A DNA stretch of 64,000 nt from Brachyspira aalborgi (GCF_008016455.1 NZ_SAXU01000001.1:1798001-1862000), one strand, 5' to 3'. Counted from the first letter of the stretch, positions 52,152-63,500 are shown. Numbers and translations are program-made. The notes: generated by a model from the sequence alone, not told the origin.

Positions 52152-53249
52152 ATGGAAAAGTTAAAAAAATTAAGAGCCGAAATTGACGATATAGACAAAC
52201 AAATAGTAAAACTTATAGAGAATAGAATGAAAGTGAGCGTTAAAGTAGGCGAGCTTAAAAAAGAAAATAATATTCCCGTTTTTGACGCTGAAAGAGAAAA
52301 AGAATTAATAGAAGAAAAAATAAAATTATTAAAAAATAAAGATTTGTCTAATCTTATAATCACAATTTATAACGATATAATGTCGGTTTCAAAATCATTG
52401 CAAAAAAATTTAATCGAAAAAGATAATAAAAATAAAATTAATAAAAAAATAGATTATAATAAAATTGTAGCTTATCAAGGACGAGAAGGCGGAAACGGAT
52501 ATGAAGCGGCTAAAAAATTTTTTAATAATAAAAATAAATTAATAAATAAAGCGAGTTTTGAAGATGTTCTTGAAAGCATAAGAAATAAAGAAAGCTATTA
52601 TGGAATTCTGCCTCTTGAAAATTCTTCTACGGGAATGGTTAATGAAGTTTTAGATATACTTGTTCTTTATAATTGCAAAATAGTCGGAGAGATTTATCTT
52701 CCGATAGAATACGGACTTATGGCAAAAAAAGGAGATAAAATAAAAGATATAAAAAAAGTTATCTCTCATCCGCAGGCGTTAAAGCAATGTTCGGATTTTA
52801 TAAAGAAAAATAATTTTGAAGAATTAACGGCAAGCAATACGGCTGAAGCGGCTTATATAGTTTCAAAAAGCGAAGATAATTCTTTGGCTTCAATATCGAA
52901 TAAAAACGCTGCAAAAATTTATAATTTGGAAATTTTAAAAGAAAATATAGAAAATATAAAAGGAAATACGACAAGATTTATTATAGTTTCAAATTACGAT
53001 AACGCTCTTAAAAACGGAAATAAAATGACTATAAGATTTTTGCTTCCGCATGAAAACGGCTCTTTGGCAAACGCTCTTTTAAAACTAAAAAATTTTAATT
53101 TGACATCAATCGTAAGTCGTCCGCATAGAGAGAGAAAATGGCAATATTATTTTTATATCGATATGACGGGAAATTTTGACGAATCTACTTTAGACGATTT
53201 TAAAAATTCCGTTGAAAATTTTACCATACTTGGAATATACGATGAATAA
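52152..53249 (+). CDS. pheA: bifunctional chorismate mutase / prephenate dehydratase
   Basis: 365 residues in three parts: AroQ chorismate mutase (1-85, LRAEIDDIDKQIVKLIENRM), prephenate dehydratase (105-285; AYQGREGGNGYEAA, GILPLENSSTGMV, KGNTTRFIIV with the catalytic T-R-F) and an ACT domain (290-365). The ACT phenylalanine site usually reads E-S-R-P and is V-S-R-P here, which may weaken feedback inhibition. Makes phenylpyruvate from chorismate. aroK begins inside its stop region. Confidence 0.94.
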   Translation: MEKLKKLRAEIDDIDKQIVKLIENRMKVSVKVGELKKENNIPVFDAEREKELIEEKIKLLKNKDLSNLIITIYNDIMSVSKSLQKNLIEKDNKNKINKKIDYNKIVAYQGREGGNGYEAAKKFFNNKNKLINKASFEDVLESIRNKESYYGILPLENSSTGMVNEVLDILVLYNCKIVGEIYLPIEYGLMAKKGDKIKDIKKVISHPQALKQCSDFIKKNNFEELTASNTAEAAYIVSKSEDNSLASISNKNAAKIYNLEILKENIENIKGNTTRFIIVSNYDNALKNGNKMTIRFLLPHENGSLANALLKLKNFNLTSIVSRPHRERKWQYYFYIDMTGNFDESTLDDFKNSVENFTILGIYDE

Positions 53250-53784
53250 TAAAATAGAAAAGAAAAAAACTTTATTTATAATAGGTTTGCCAGGCTGCGG
53301 TAAAACTACTTTATCAAAAATTCTAGCTAAATATTTGAATTATAATTTTTATGACTTGGATTTAATAATAGAAAAAAAAGAAAAAATGAAGATAAGTCAA
53401 ATATTTGAAATGCGCGGAGAAAAATATTTTAGAGAAAAAGAAAGCGAGATTTTAGAAGAGTTAAGCGAATTAAAAAACGCCGTTGTATCTACAGGCGGCG
53501 GAATAATATTGTCTCAAAAAAATAGAGAGATAATGAAAAAAAAAGGAATAACGATTTTTATAAATAGAAACCTCGACATTCTTCTTAACAATATAGACGC
53601 AAGCGAAAGACCTTTATTAACTAAAGATAAAAATAAATTAATCGAATTATCGAAAGAGCGCGAACCTTTATATAAAGAAAGCGCCGATATAATTTTTACT
53701 CATAATACTTGGGAAGAAAATATTGAAGAAACTTTTAATATATTTTACGATTATATAAAAAATGAAATTTCTTTATCAAATTAA
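53242..53784 (+). CDS. aroK: shikimate kinase
   Basis: 180 residues from the ATG at 53242, which overlaps the pheA stop; an upstream in-frame TTG has no site. Walker A is IGLPGCGKTTLS; the shikimate site is DLDLIIEKK and EMRGEKYFREKE; STGGGIILSQ and SERPLL follow in order. It phosphorylates shikimate in the aromatic pathway, so pheA-aroK is a small aromatic operon. It overlaps ispE convergently by nine bases. Confidence 0.93.
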   Translation: MNNKIEKKKTLFIIGLPGCGKTTLSKILAKYLNYNFYDLDLIIEKKEKMKISQIFEMRGEKYFREKESEILEELSELKNAVVSTGGGIILSQKNREIMKKKGITIFINRNLDILLNNIDASERPLLTKDKNKLIELSKEREPLYKESADIIFTHNTWEENIEETFNIFYDYIKNEISLSN

Positions 53785-54633
53785 ATTTAGTTTATATATA
53801 TCCAAATCTTTAAATATATTTTTTAATTTATTATAATCTTCGTTTATTATATTTTCATTTTTGTCATATAAAGCGAAAAGCGAAGAACCCGAACCGCTCA
53901 TGCAAATTTTTCTTTTAATTTCATTTTCAGCTTTTTCTTTATATTCTTTTATTTTAGGCTCAATCTTAAAAACATTTTTTTCAAATATATTGTAAGTATG
54001 CGAATATAAATCTTCAAATTTTATTTTCTCATTTTTATCAAGCAAATTTTTAATATAAAAAATATCGGATTTGTTAAAATCGTTTTCTGCAAATTTTGAA
54101 TAAGCCAATTTTGTAGAAACTATTATATTTGGATAGATTAAAATTATTTTATAAGGAAAAGTAAAATTATATAAAAAAATTTTCTCTCCAATTCCCGATA
54201 CCCAACTTAAACCTCCATTTATAAAAAACGGAATGTCCGCTCCGAATTTTGAAAAAGATTCTATTAATCGATTGTCGGGCTTTATATTTAATTCTTCTAA
54301 AAAAAAGTTTATTATAGTAGCCGTATTTGAAGAACCTCCGCCGAGTCCCGCTCCCGTTGGAATATTTTTTTCTATATTTATTTTATAATTTTTTTTAAGA
54401 TTCATTTCATTTTTGAAATAATAAAATATTTTTGAAACTATATTTTCTTCGTTGTCGTTTAATTTATATTTTCCGCTCGTTGAAATTTTAAATTCTTTAT
54501 CTTCTTCAATTTTTATTATATCAAATAAATCAATCGTATGAAATAAAGATTCTATTAAATGATAACCGTCTTCTCTTTTTGATTTTATATCTAAAAATAA
54601 ATTAATTTTGCAAGGAGATTTTTTTATAATCAT
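53776..54633 (-). CDS. ispE: 4-diphosphocytidyl-2-C-methyl-D-erythritol kinase
   Basis: 285 residues. GHMP-kinase motifs: SPCKINLFLDI, EDGYHLIESLF, IPTGAGLGGGSSNTAT and KICMSGSGSSLFALY. Fourth step of the non-mevalonate isoprenoid pathway. The ATG is preceded by a weak ribosome site. lpxD lies 30 bases upstream on the same strand, so the gene is probably the last in the envelope operon. Confidence 0.93.
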   Translation of the reverse strand: MIIKKSPCKINLFLDIKSKREDGYHLIESLFHTIDLFDIIKIEEDKEFKISTSGKYKLNDNEENIVSKIFYYFKNEMNLKKNYKINIEKNIPTGAGLGGGSSNTATIINFFLEELNIKPDNRLIESFSKFGADIPFFINGGLSWVSGIGEKIFLYNFTFPYKIILIYPNIIVSTKLAYSKFAENDFNKSDIFYIKNLLDKNEKIKFEDLYSHTYNIFEKNVFKIEPKIKEYKEKAENEIKRKICMSGSGSSLFALYDKNENIINEDYNKLKNIFKDLDIYKLNLI

Positions 54634-54663
54634 ATATTTTGTTTAATTAAAGCCGTTAAATAA

Positions 54664-55704
54664 TTATTTCACTCTTCTTATTTTAGTTTCAAATTTTTCT
54701 TCAACCAATTTTATAAGTTCGGGCAATTTTTGCTCGGCTATCATTTTTAATTTTTCTCTATCAATATTTTGAGCGGGGCTTCCAAGCATAATAGAATTTG
54801 ATTCAATTTTAACTTTTGACATAACGCCGCTTTGTCCTCCCAAAATTACTCTATCGCCCAAAACCACATGGTCCGATAGTCCGACTTGTCCCGCCAATAC
54901 GCAATTATGCCCAATTTTACTGCTTCCTGCTATCCCGACTTGCGAAACTATTATCGAATGCTCTCCAATATCGCAATTATGAGCTATTTGAACGAGATTG
55001 TCTATTTTAACGCCTTCTCTTATAATAGTTGAGCCTAAAGTCGCTCTGTCAATACAAACATTAGCGCCAATTTCAACATCGTTTTCTATTATAACATTTC
55101 CCCTTTGAGGAATTTTCATTTGCTTTCCATTTACTTCAAAAAATCCAAATCCATCGTTTCCTATAACCGTAGAAGAGCCAATTATTACTCTGTCTTTAAT
55201 AACGCATCTATCATGAATTGAAACATTTGAATGAATTATGCAACTCTCTCCAATGATAACATTATCTCCTAAAAACGTTCCGCTTTCTATAATCGCTCCT
55301 TTTTTTATAATGCAATTTTTACCTATGCGAACATAATCGCCAATATAAACTTCTTTGTCGATATTTGAATTTTCTTCTATAATCGCCGTTTGTTTAATCG
55401 TTCCCAAATTATATTTTTTATCTTCAAACATAAAATACAATAATTTAATAAAAGCTTCTTTAGGATTTTGATAAATTATAATAGTTTTATTTTTAAAATC
55501 TTTAATACTTTCCGCAGTATCTTCTCTCATTATAATAGCGTTAGCTTTGCTATTAAATGCCGTTTCAATGTATTTATTATTATCAATGCAAATAATAGAG
55601 TTTTCAATAATATCGTTTATAGGCGAGAGAGTAGATATATCTAAATTTTCATCTCCTATTATTTTTTTAGCGTTCAAAAAATTAAATATATCTTTTACTT
55701 TCAT
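54664..55704 (-). CDS. lpxD: UDP-3-O-acylglucosamine N-acyltransferase
   Basis: 346 residues from the ATG at 55704, five bases after GGGAG; a TTG four codons upstream is less likely. An N-terminal uridine-binding domain (1-100) is followed by left-handed beta-helix hexapeptide repeats (for example [20 protein letters not shown]) with the catalytic [13 protein letters not shown] histidine. It adds the second acyl chain in lipid A synthesis. Located downstream of skp and bamA in one operon. Confidence 0.94.
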   Translation of the reverse strand: MKVKDIFNFLNAKKIIGDENLDISTLSPINDIIENSIICIDNNKYIETAFNSKANAIIMREDTAESIKDFKNKTIIIYQNPKEAFIKLLYFMFEDKKYNLGTIKQTAIIEENSNIDKEVYIGDYVRIGKNCIIKKGAIIESGTFLGDNVIIGESCIIHSNVSIHDRCVIKDRVIIGSSTVIGNDGFGFFEVNGKQMKIPQRGNVIIENDVEIGANVCIDRATLGSTIIREGVKIDNLVQIAHNCDIGEHSIIVSQVGIAGSSKIGHNCVLAGQVGLSDHVVLGDRVILGGQSGVMSKVKIESNSIMLGSPAQNIDREKLKMIAEQKLPELIKLVEEKFETKIRRVK

Positions 55705-55722
55705 TTTATCTCCCAAAATTTT

Positions 55723-56145
55723 TTATTTTTTTAAAGACGCTTTTACATCCGCAATAACCGATTCTGTAATATCAAAAGTTCTGTCGGCGTATAATATAGA
55801 ATTTTCCGTTCTTTCCAAAATCAAAGTATAGCCTTCTTTTTTAACTATATTCATTAAAGAATTTGCAACCTGTCTCTTTACCATTCCTTTTAAAGAAGTG
55901 TCTCTAGTATTTGCAATAGAATTTTCAGAATTATCTTCGGTAGAATTTTGTTGTTTATATTCTTCTTGCTTTTCTTTTAATTTATCGGCTAATTCCTGGT
56001 CGCTTGTAACTTCTTTTATTACTCTTTGCAAATCTATATATCCTACTTTTGTAAGTCTATAAGATTGAGTGAATAATCTTGGGCTTATTATCGAAACAAA
56101 TAAAACAGCCGTAAATATTAAACCAAAAATATAATACTTTTTCAT
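55723..56145 (-). CDS. skp: OmpH/Skp-family periplasmic chaperone
   Basis: 140 residues. N-terminal signal (residues 4-27), then VGYIDLQRVIKEV, the family's opening strand, a helical coiled arm (LADKLKEKQEEYKQQ) and a closing half ending in ESVIADVKASLKK. Skp-like trimers hold unfolded outer-membrane proteins. It lies between bamA and lpxD, the standard order. Confidence 0.88.
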   Translation of the reverse strand: MKKYYIFGLIFTAVLFVSIISPRLFTQSYRLTKVGYIDLQRVIKEVTSDQELADKLKEKQEEYKQQNSTEDNSENSIANTRDTSLKGMVKRQVANSLMNIVKKEGYTLILERTENSILYADRTFDITESVIADVKASLKK

Positions 56146-56229
56146 TTTTTTCTCCTTAAAATTTTTTTATTAATTTTTTTATATAAAATCAATAATTATT
56201 ATACAATATAATCAATTTTTTCAATAGCT

Positions 56230-58854
56230 TTAATAAAAAGGATGATTCATTGTAAAAGCTATTCCCCAACCTCTTCCAAGCCATTTGCCAAGCGGAGAGA
56301 ATGAATCGCCTTCAAAAGCTTGTATGCCTTTTCCAAATCCGACATTATCTTTATTATAAACGAATCTTTGAGCAAAATAGAATCTTATATTAAATATAGG
56401 AATCGTTAATCTTAATCCAAAACCCCAAGAATACATATATTGCGAAGGGTCGAATATATCTTTAATATTCATAAATTGCGAAGGATAAGAATAAGCGTCT
56501 CCATCTTGATTGAGTCCCGAACTTCCTGGCATCCATAATTGTCCCGCATCCAAGAAAGTTACAAATCCTAAAGTTTTTGGAATAATAGGGACTCTTAATT
56601 CGGCAAATATTCTCACTTTAGCTCTTCCATAAGCCCAAGAATCTTTAGAACCGTCACTTCCAACCATATCGTAAGTTGACAAGCCTCTATTATGTTTAAA
56701 AAGCGTGTATCTTGAAGTATCCCAACCTCTAACATCTTCAAACGGATTAAGATAATATAAAACATCCGCATCGTTTCTAATATCCATTCCAGGTATTTTA
56801 ACAATTTGAGCAATCTCGCCGTAGAATGCAAATGAAAGTCTATCATTAACGGGAACTGCTAAAAATCCCGTAGCGTTTAATCTCATAAGTTGAGTATGAA
56901 GAAAATAAAAATCAACCGTTCCTCTTAAAAAACTTCCTCTTGTAGGATTTGAATAATCGTTTCTGCTATCTCTTAATAAAGAATAAGAAACTATAAAAGT
57001 AGTAAACCAATCGCTTTCCCATCTCTTATTTCCTCCAACTTTTTTCTCTATTCTATGTTTCAAATATTTTTTAATATCATTCAAAACATGGTCTGGTCCG
57101 CTATCGCTCGCTCCTTGGTCATCCCATTGCATATATTGTTGAACTAATGTATCGAAAGTTAAGAATGTAGAATAATAATCGTAAAAATAATATCCGACAC
57201 GAACTATTCCCTCTAAACCGTGCCTTGTATAATAAGAATATTTAGGAAGCCCAAAATCTCCCGTGCCTATTTGGTCGCCTGTGTTTACATTTTCGTAAAA
57301 ATAAGATAAATCCAATCCCAAATATATTGGCAAATTAAGTAAATAAGGCTCGGCAAAATTGAAAGCTATTCTTCTTTGATTCTGTCCGAATTCTCCGCTT
57401 AATCCTATTTGCAAACCTCTTCCCAAAAAATTCATTTCTCTAATTGAAGCGAAAACTTTAAAACCCGAACCTGTTGAAAATCCTCCTCCGCCTGAAACCA
57501 TAGCCGACCTTCCGTCCGTTACATTTAATGCTAATTCCATTAATCCTTCTGCAGAGCCTGGTTTTACATTTATATTTATATTTTCAAAAAATTGCGTATT
57601 ATATAATCTTTCCTGCACTCTTTGAATTTTTACTGAATTGAAAACTTCGCCTGGTTTTATATCAATGTATCTTTGTATAACGAAATCTTTTGTTTTTGTA
57701 TTTCCCGCTATTGAAATATTTTCTATATGCGCTTTATCATTTTCAACTATATCATACATAATATTTACTATCTTTGCATCTTCGTTTACGGTAATAACGG
57801 GAATAACTTGCCTAAATATGTATCCTCTTTCAGAATATTTATTTTGAATTCCTTGATAATCCGTCATATGATAAGTATAATTATATAAAGCGCCTTTTTT
57901 CGATTTTATATCTTTTTGTATATTATCCGAAGTAATAATTAAATTTCCTTTAAATCCTATATCTCCAAAATAATATTTTTCGCCTTCCGTTAAATAAATA
58001 TCGATTATCAAATCCTGGTCGTCTTTTATCTGCGGGTCTCTCCATTGATAAGTAAATTTAACATTATCTACCGCGGCTTTATAATATCCTCTGTCGGCGT
58101 AATATTTTACTACTTTTGCTTTATCGTCTTCAAATTTGAATTCGTTAAATTTTCCTAAAGATAAAAATCCGTTTTCTTTAGTGGACATTTGCCTTTTAAG
58201 TTCGTTATCCGAAAAATGCGTATTTCCATGAAATTTTATAAATGCAACTTTTATCTCGTTTCCTTCGACAATATCCATTTCTATATTTACTTCAAACAAT
58301 TCTTTATTTTCAGTAACTTTCGGTTTTACATAAGCTTTTAAATATCCTTTATCTTGATAATTCGTTATTATAGAATTAACAGCGTCATTTAAATTCTGCG
58401 GAATATAAGGGTCGCCCGCTTTCATTATAGGTTTTATAACATCGTTTAAAGCCGTTCTTGTTAATCTTTTATTTCCCGTATATGTAATGTCTTTTATTAA
58501 AAATCTTTCGGCTACGATTATATTTAATATTACTCCGTTTCCATCGCTTCTCGCATCGATTGCGACTCTTTCAAAAGATTGAGTATCGAATAATTTTTTT
58601 ATCGCTTCGTTAATTTCGGCTCTTGAAAATTTGCTTCCCGCTTTAATCGGAAAACTATTTTTTATTTGAGTTTCAGTAAGTCTAACCTCGCCCGTTACTT
58701 CTATATCGTTTATTATTAATCCTTCGTAAGCGGCTATATTTCTCGCGTTTTTTAAATTATCAAAATCGCTTTCAACGGCTATTAATAAAATAAAAGTAAA
58801 TAAAAGAATAAATACAGAAAATAAAATAATAAAATATTTTTTACAAAAATTCAC
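56230..58854 (-). CDS. bamA: outer-membrane protein assembly factor BamA
   Basis: 874 residues from a GTG at 58854, six bases after GGAG; an earlier TTG overlaps that site. A membrane signal, five POTRA domains (about residues 45-455; for example DIEVTGEVRLTETQIKNSFP) and a C-terminal 16-strand barrel with GGGFSTGSGFKVF and the conserved VRGWD motif in DVRGWDTSRY; it ends in aromatic MNHPFY. BamA inserts outer-membrane proteins. The tamB-like gene lies upstream, 14 bases before the ribosome site. Confidence 0.95.
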   Translation of the reverse strand: MNFCKKYFIILFSVFILLFTFILLIAVESDFDNLKNARNIAAYEGLIINDIEVTGEVRLTETQIKNSFPIKAGSKFSRAEINEAIKKLFDTQSFERVAIDARSDGNGVILNIIVAERFLIKDITYTGNKRLTRTALNDVIKPIMKAGDPYIPQNLNDAVNSIITNYQDKGYLKAYVKPKVTENKELFEVNIEMDIVEGNEIKVAFIKFHGNTHFSDNELKRQMSTKENGFLSLGKFNEFKFEDDKAKVVKYYADRGYYKAAVDNVKFTYQWRDPQIKDDQDLIIDIYLTEGEKYYFGDIGFKGNLIITSDNIQKDIKSKKGALYNYTYHMTDYQGIQNKYSERGYIFRQVIPVITVNEDAKIVNIMYDIVENDKAHIENISIAGNTKTKDFVIQRYIDIKPGEVFNSVKIQRVQERLYNTQFFENININVKPGSAEGLMELALNVTDGRSAMVSGGGGFSTGSGFKVFASIREMNFLGRGLQIGLSGEFGQNQRRIAFNFAEPYLLNLPIYLGLDLSYFYENVNTGDQIGTGDFGLPKYSYYTRHGLEGIVRVGYYFYDYYSTFLTFDTLVQQYMQWDDQGASDSGPDHVLNDIKKYLKHRIEKKVGGNKRWESDWFTTFIVSYSLLRDSRNDYSNPTRGSFLRGTVDFYFLHTQLMRLNATGFLAVPVNDRLSFAFYGEIAQIVKIPGMDIRNDADVLYYLNPFEDVRGWDTSRYTLFKHNRGLSTYDMVGSDGSKDSWAYGRAKVRIFAELRVPIIPKTLGFVTFLDAGQLWMPGSSGLNQDGDAYSYPSQFMNIKDIFDPSQYMYSWGFGLRLTIPIFNIRFYFAQRFVYNKDNVGFGKGIQAFEGDSFSPLGKWLGRGWGIAFTMNHPFY

Positions 58855-58879
58855 TAAAATCTCCAAGTTGCCAACAATA

Positions 58880-61800
58880 TCAAAATCTAGTTTTGAATCT
58901 CCAACGACCGATTAAATTAAAATCTTGCCCTATTTCTTGAATGTATTGTGGGTTTATTTTATATTCAAATGTCAAATTTGCAAGTCTGTAATTTTGCCAA
59001 ATAATTGGAGCTGATATTTCAAAACCGACTCTATTATCAAAATAGAAAGAATCTTTAGGTCTGCCAAAAAGATTCGGTCTATTCGGGTCTTTAGCGTTAT
59101 AAGTAATATCCCATTTTACATACAAATATTTTGAAAAAGTTTTTCCAATACTTGCGCTCGTATTATTAAAAAATTTAGCAAGACTCAAATTATTATTATA
59201 AGTTATAATATTATTTACGGCGGAGCTGCTTATATTAAAAGAATCTATTATTCCAATTCTCATTATCCATCTTTCAAAAGGTCTTAAAATAGTATTTCCA
59301 AATATTAAATCGCTATAGCTTCCCACAACCTGTCCGACTTGATTATTATTTTCGCTTCTGCTATTAAAATAACTTGTAGTTTGAGCATACATCTGCTCTT
59401 CTCTATTGTCAAAAGTTCCTTGCGGTATTCCCGCTAATTGATTTACTTGATATTGTCCTAATGTAGGTATTGTGTAAAATCTAACGGGCAATATTCCCGA
59501 AGTATCGGGATATAATAATTGAGATAATCTCGCGTTCATTTCCATATATAAAGTAATGCTCTCTCTCGATACTTCATTTTCAAAAGATTCTGAAGATGTA
59601 TTATTTGCAGTAGAAGGATAATATTTTTTATTTGCAAAAGCCGTAGCTTCTATTATAGGGTCAGAACTGTTATTATTCGGAAAAGTTATAGAACCGCTTT
59701 CTAATTTATATATATTTTGTAAATAATAAATATTTCCTCTTGCCAAATTAATCGTTCCCGTTAATTCTATTCCGTCCATTATGGAACTATAAACTCCCAT
59801 TTTAGAGCCTTCTTCCAAATAAAAATCTCCAACTAAAGCATTATAAGCTCTAACCTGTTTCCAAGCTTCGATTATAAAATCCCAATATATTCTGCTTGCT
59901 ATTCCATAAATATGCTGTGAATAAGTATTTCTATTATTTATAGTGTTAATTTGAATATCGCTTTTCATTAAAGTTAATATTCCGCCGATTCTTGGAGCGG
60001 ATAAGTTTCCGCCGACATTCATATCCAAATGCAAAGGTCCTTTTATTTTCGCCACATTAAAATCTATATCGCCTTCCAAAAGTCCTAATTGTTCGTCTGA
60101 AGAAAGCAAATCGAAATCCATATAATTTACGGCGTTTCTAAAAATTTCCGCCTCTCCCGTAACGCTTAAATTCTTTTTTCTTTTCGTATAGAAAGTTAAA
60201 TTATTAATATTAAACATATTTCCGTCAAAATTAAAATCTACTATAGCGTTATCGAATATGTCTGAAAAATAAGCTATCTTTACTTTTTTGCCATGCCCTA
60301 AAAATCTTCCGTTTATAGCCAAATTATCTTTATCGCCATGAACTCTCGCGTATAAAGTGTAAGGCTTATTATCGATTATAAAATTTGTAGGCGAAGATTG
60401 TATTTCGGTAAAAATTACATTAAATATTTCAAATATTTCAACATTGAGTTTGCTTGAAGTTAATAATAAATCTACTTGATTATTTTTAGCGTTTCTTATA
60501 ACTCCGTCTATATTTAGCATTTGATTATTATCGTATATATAATTTAATTTAGTTTTATTTTCTTTTTCTTCTCTTAAAATAGTTCCGTTTATTCCATGCG
60601 TTTTATTATTTGTAAAAGATATTAGATTGTCCGAGTAAGTCATTATAGTTCCAAATTCGGGCAATATTCTTCTGTTAATCGTTATCGGACTCGTTTGAAT
60701 TCTATATTCCGAAATTCCATTTGGCAATTTTCTCATATTATAATTTATATTTCCGCTATACGAACTGTAGATAAATAGATTATCAACTTCTATTTGCATA
60801 TTCTGTAAATCTTTTGAAAAATAAGCGTAAGGAATTCTAATCTGTTGAGGTTTTTTAAACGCTTTAGTTATAACCATTCCGCCTTGTCCCGTTTTAGTCA
60901 TAACAAAATCTTTAAACTCAAATTCGTTTTTTCCATAATAACCCGTTAATGAAATATCAAATCTATCTTCCAATAATTCCAAATTTTTTATATTAAATCT
61001 ATCAAGATAAATAATTGGATTATTTAATAAACCGATAACGGTAGCATCCGCCGATAATATTCCATAAATTCCGTTGGCGTAATTCAAATTAAAAGGCAAA
61101 TCCGAAACGGTTAATTTTCCATAAACATTATTTTTATTAATCGAAGCGTCTATTACCAATCCGCCGTCATTATCCGCCGATTTAAATAAAGCCGTAAATT
61201 TATTAATTCCGTCTCTATTATCCAAAATTCCGTTTCCCATAACTCTATTTGCGCCATAATCTACAATTATATTTGTGAAAACTAAACTTTGATTTGAAAG
61301 CTCGAATTGAGTATTTAAAGTAAAAATCGGAGCGACATTTTTATCGAATTTTACATTTCCGTAAATATAAAAAGGTTTTTGAGTATAATTGTCGATTGAA
61401 ATATCAGCGTTAATAACATTATTATTTATACTTAATTCTTTAGGCGTTTTAATATTTAAATTCAAAATTCCGTTTGTCGTTATAGAACCGTTTGCGATAA
61501 TTTCCGATTTTTCGGTAGAGGCGTAAATTATTTTATTTCCGTTTGTAGCATCTAAAGTAAAACCGTTTAAATTATATTTTCCAAAAGGACTTTCAACATT
61601 TCCGTTAAGTTTTACATTAAATTTTTTATCGTATTCTATATTTGCTTTAGCTTTTATATCGCCGCTATCGGATAGTTTATAATAAATATCGTTAAGCTCT
61701 ATTATATTGCTATAAGCCAAAGCGCCTATTCTTATTAAATATTCTTCCGTATAAATTTTTCTCGAAGCCAATTCTAAAGAATGAATATTTCCCTTTCCGT

Positions 61801-63349
61801 CCGTATATAAAGCGTTGCTCATACTATAATTAACATTTAAAGAAGATAAATTATCGATAGGATTTCTTCCTAAAATTACAATAAAAATATCTTGAGGAAT
61901 AGTTCCTTTTGCGTTTACAATTACGGGTTTTGTATTATCTAATGAAATATTAGCGTTTAAAGGCTCTTTATATTTATCTTCAACTAAATTAATATCTACT
62001 TCTTTATCTTTAATTTTATAAATTATATTCCAAGCCAAAGGTTCTTTTAAAGCTCCGTTATAACTTAATTCATGCATCGTAAATCTCGTTATAATTTTTT
62101 CTTTGCTTGAAGATATTGGTTTTAAAGTTAATTTTGAATAGAGATTATTTGCTCCAGCGTATATATCGTTAATATTTAATTCTAATTTGCTTAATATAGG
62201 ATTTTCTATAGGAATTATTCCGCTTGCTATTATATTTCCGTTTAATAAATTCATTATAGCGTTTGACAGAACTATATTATTATTAGTTAATTTAGCTTTC
62301 ACAAATAAATCGTAAAATTTATCTTTCGCTTTCAAATCCATATCCAAATATAAATTTTCATTTTCTTTTCTATTTCCAACAACATTTATATTTGCATATT
62401 TAAATCCTTCAATAGAGTTGCTTATGCTTTTTATTCTGTTATTGTCTAATTTGACGAATTTATGAACTATCGGCGTATCCAAAGCTATATTCATTAATTT
62501 GTAAATAGTATTTTTGTCTATATCGATATTTGTAATTGAAAAATCTAATCTCTTATCGTTATAATCGTATATTAAATTCGCCAAAATATCATCGTAGTTT
62601 TTTAACTCTCCTTCCATTTTATCATTATAATCGTTTGTAAAATCTAAATTATATTTAAATAAATCTTTCTTTTCGTCATGTCCTAATATTATAGAATGAA
62701 TTTCAGATAAATCGGGACTGCTTTCCATCGAAAAATATATTGAAGTTTTATCGGGCAAATTAATATTATAAGATAAAAAATATCTATAAGTTCTAAAATT
62801 TCCATTTAAAGAATCGAGAGATATTTCTGACACTTCGCCGTTGTCTACAATTTTTGTAGAGAATTTTTTTATTCTTATATTTTTATCAATAAACAAATCG
62901 GTAATATTATCTATAGCGGTTTTTATATCGCTGTTGTTTTTTGAAGGCTTATCTGTTTTTTTATTAAAAATAGAATTGTCAAATAAAGCGGGATAAAAAT
63001 TAGCGTTATTAATATCGGCTTCGCTAAACATATAAAAAATATCTCTATTTATTAAAAGCCTTAAAGGATTAAATCTAACGGAAGCAAAATCTAAATCAAA
63101 AAAAGCGTTTGAATTATTTTTTGAATATAGTTTAACATCTTCTAAAATAATTTCTAATTTATAAGATACGCTAATATCCGATATCGATATATTTATTGGT
63201 GAGACTCTATTTATATAAGATACGATATTGTCTAAATATTTTTGCTTATTTTTCAAAACCAAAGTCGCGCTAAAAATTGTCGGAATTAAAAAAGCTAACA
63301 AGGTTGTCGCCATATACATTTTAAATAAAGAGCGCTTTTTTTTACGCAC
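58880..63349 (-). CDS. tamB: TamB-like AsmA-family giant protein
   Basis: 1489 residues. A signal-anchor (residues 10-28) precedes a very long beta-rich region of repeating 'x-I-x-L-x-G-x-I' strands typical of AsmA/TamB bridge proteins; the C-terminal ~400 residues match the DUF490 (TamB) domain (GGNLSAPRIGGILTLMKSDI, SYSDLIFGNTILRPFERW). The start is GTG nine bases after GGAGG. TamB bridges inner and outer membranes for phospholipid transport or OMP assembly, consistent with bamA next door. No tamA is in the window. Confidence 0.88.
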   Translation of the reverse strand: MRKKKRSLFKMYMATTLLAFLIPTIFSATLVLKNKQKYLDNIVSYINRVSPINISISDISVSYKLEIILEDVKLYSKNNSNAFFDLDFASVRFNPLRLLINRDIFYMFSEADINNANFYPALFDNSIFNKKTDKPSKNNSDIKTAIDNITDLFIDKNIRIKKFSTKIVDNGEVSEISLDSLNGNFRTYRYFLSYNINLPDKTSIYFSMESSPDLSEIHSIILGHDEKKDLFKYNLDFTNDYNDKMEGELKNYDDILANLIYDYNDKRLDFSITNIDIDKNTIYKLMNIALDTPIVHKFVKLDNNRIKSISNSIEGFKYANINVVGNRKENENLYLDMDLKAKDKFYDLFVKAKLTNNNIVLSNAIMNLLNGNIIASGIIPIENPILSKLELNINDIYAGANNLYSKLTLKPISSSKEKIITRFTMHELSYNGALKEPLAWNIIYKIKDKEVDINLVEDKYKEPLNANISLDNTKPVIVNAKGTIPQDIFIVILGRNPIDNLSSLNVNYSMSNALYTDGKGNIHSLELASRKIYTEEYLIRIGALAYSNIIELNDIYYKLSDSGDIKAKANIEYDKKFNVKLNGNVESPFGKYNLNGFTLDATNGNKIIYASTEKSEIIANGSITTNGILNLNIKTPKELSINNNVINADISIDNYTQKPFYIYGNVKFDKNVAPIFTLNTQFELSNQSLVFTNIIVDYGANRVMGNGILDNRDGINKFTALFKSADNDGGLVIDASINKNNVYGKLTVSDLPFNLNYANGIYGILSADATVIGLLNNPIIYLDRFNIKNLELLEDRFDISLTGYYGKNEFEFKDFVMTKTGQGGMVITKAFKKPQQIRIPYAYFSKDLQNMQIEVDNLFIYSSYSGNINYNMRKLPNGISEYRIQTSPITINRRILPEFGTIMTYSDNLISFTNNKTHGINGTILREEKENKTKLNYIYDNNQMLNIDGVIRNAKNNQVDLLLTSSKLNVEIFEIFNVIFTEIQSSPTNFIIDNKPYTLYARVHGDKDNLAINGRFLGHGKKVKIAYFSDIFDNAIVDFNFDGNMFNINNLTFYTKRKKNLSVTGEAEIFRNAVNYMDFDLLSSDEQLGLLEGDIDFNVAKIKGPLHLDMNVGGNLSAPRIGGILTLMKSDIQINTINNRNTYSQHIYGIASRIYWDFIIEAWKQVRAYNALVGDFYLEEGSKMGVYSSIMDGIELTGTINLARGNIYYLQNIYKLESGSITFPNNNSSDPIIEATAFANKKYYPSTANNTSSESFENEVSRESITLYMEMNARLSQLLYPDTSGILPVRFYTIPTLGQYQVNQLAGIPQGTFDNREEQMYAQTTSYFNSRSENNNQVGQVVGSYSDLIFGNTILRPFERWIMRIGIIDSFNISSSAVNNIITYNNNLSLAKFFNNTSASIGKTFSKYLYVKWDITYNAKDPNRPNLFGRPKDSFYFDNRVGFEISAPIIWQNYRLANLTFEYKINPQYIQEIGQDFNLIGRWRFKTRF

Positions 63350-63500
63350 TAGGGCGCGCCTCCAAATATATTAATATTAATAATAATAACCTATTTTTAA
63401 AATAATTGTTATATATTAAATTTCGGTATATAAGGCTTATAATTCATTTATATAATAGCAAAAAAATTGCGAATTTTATATATATATTATTTTCAAAAAT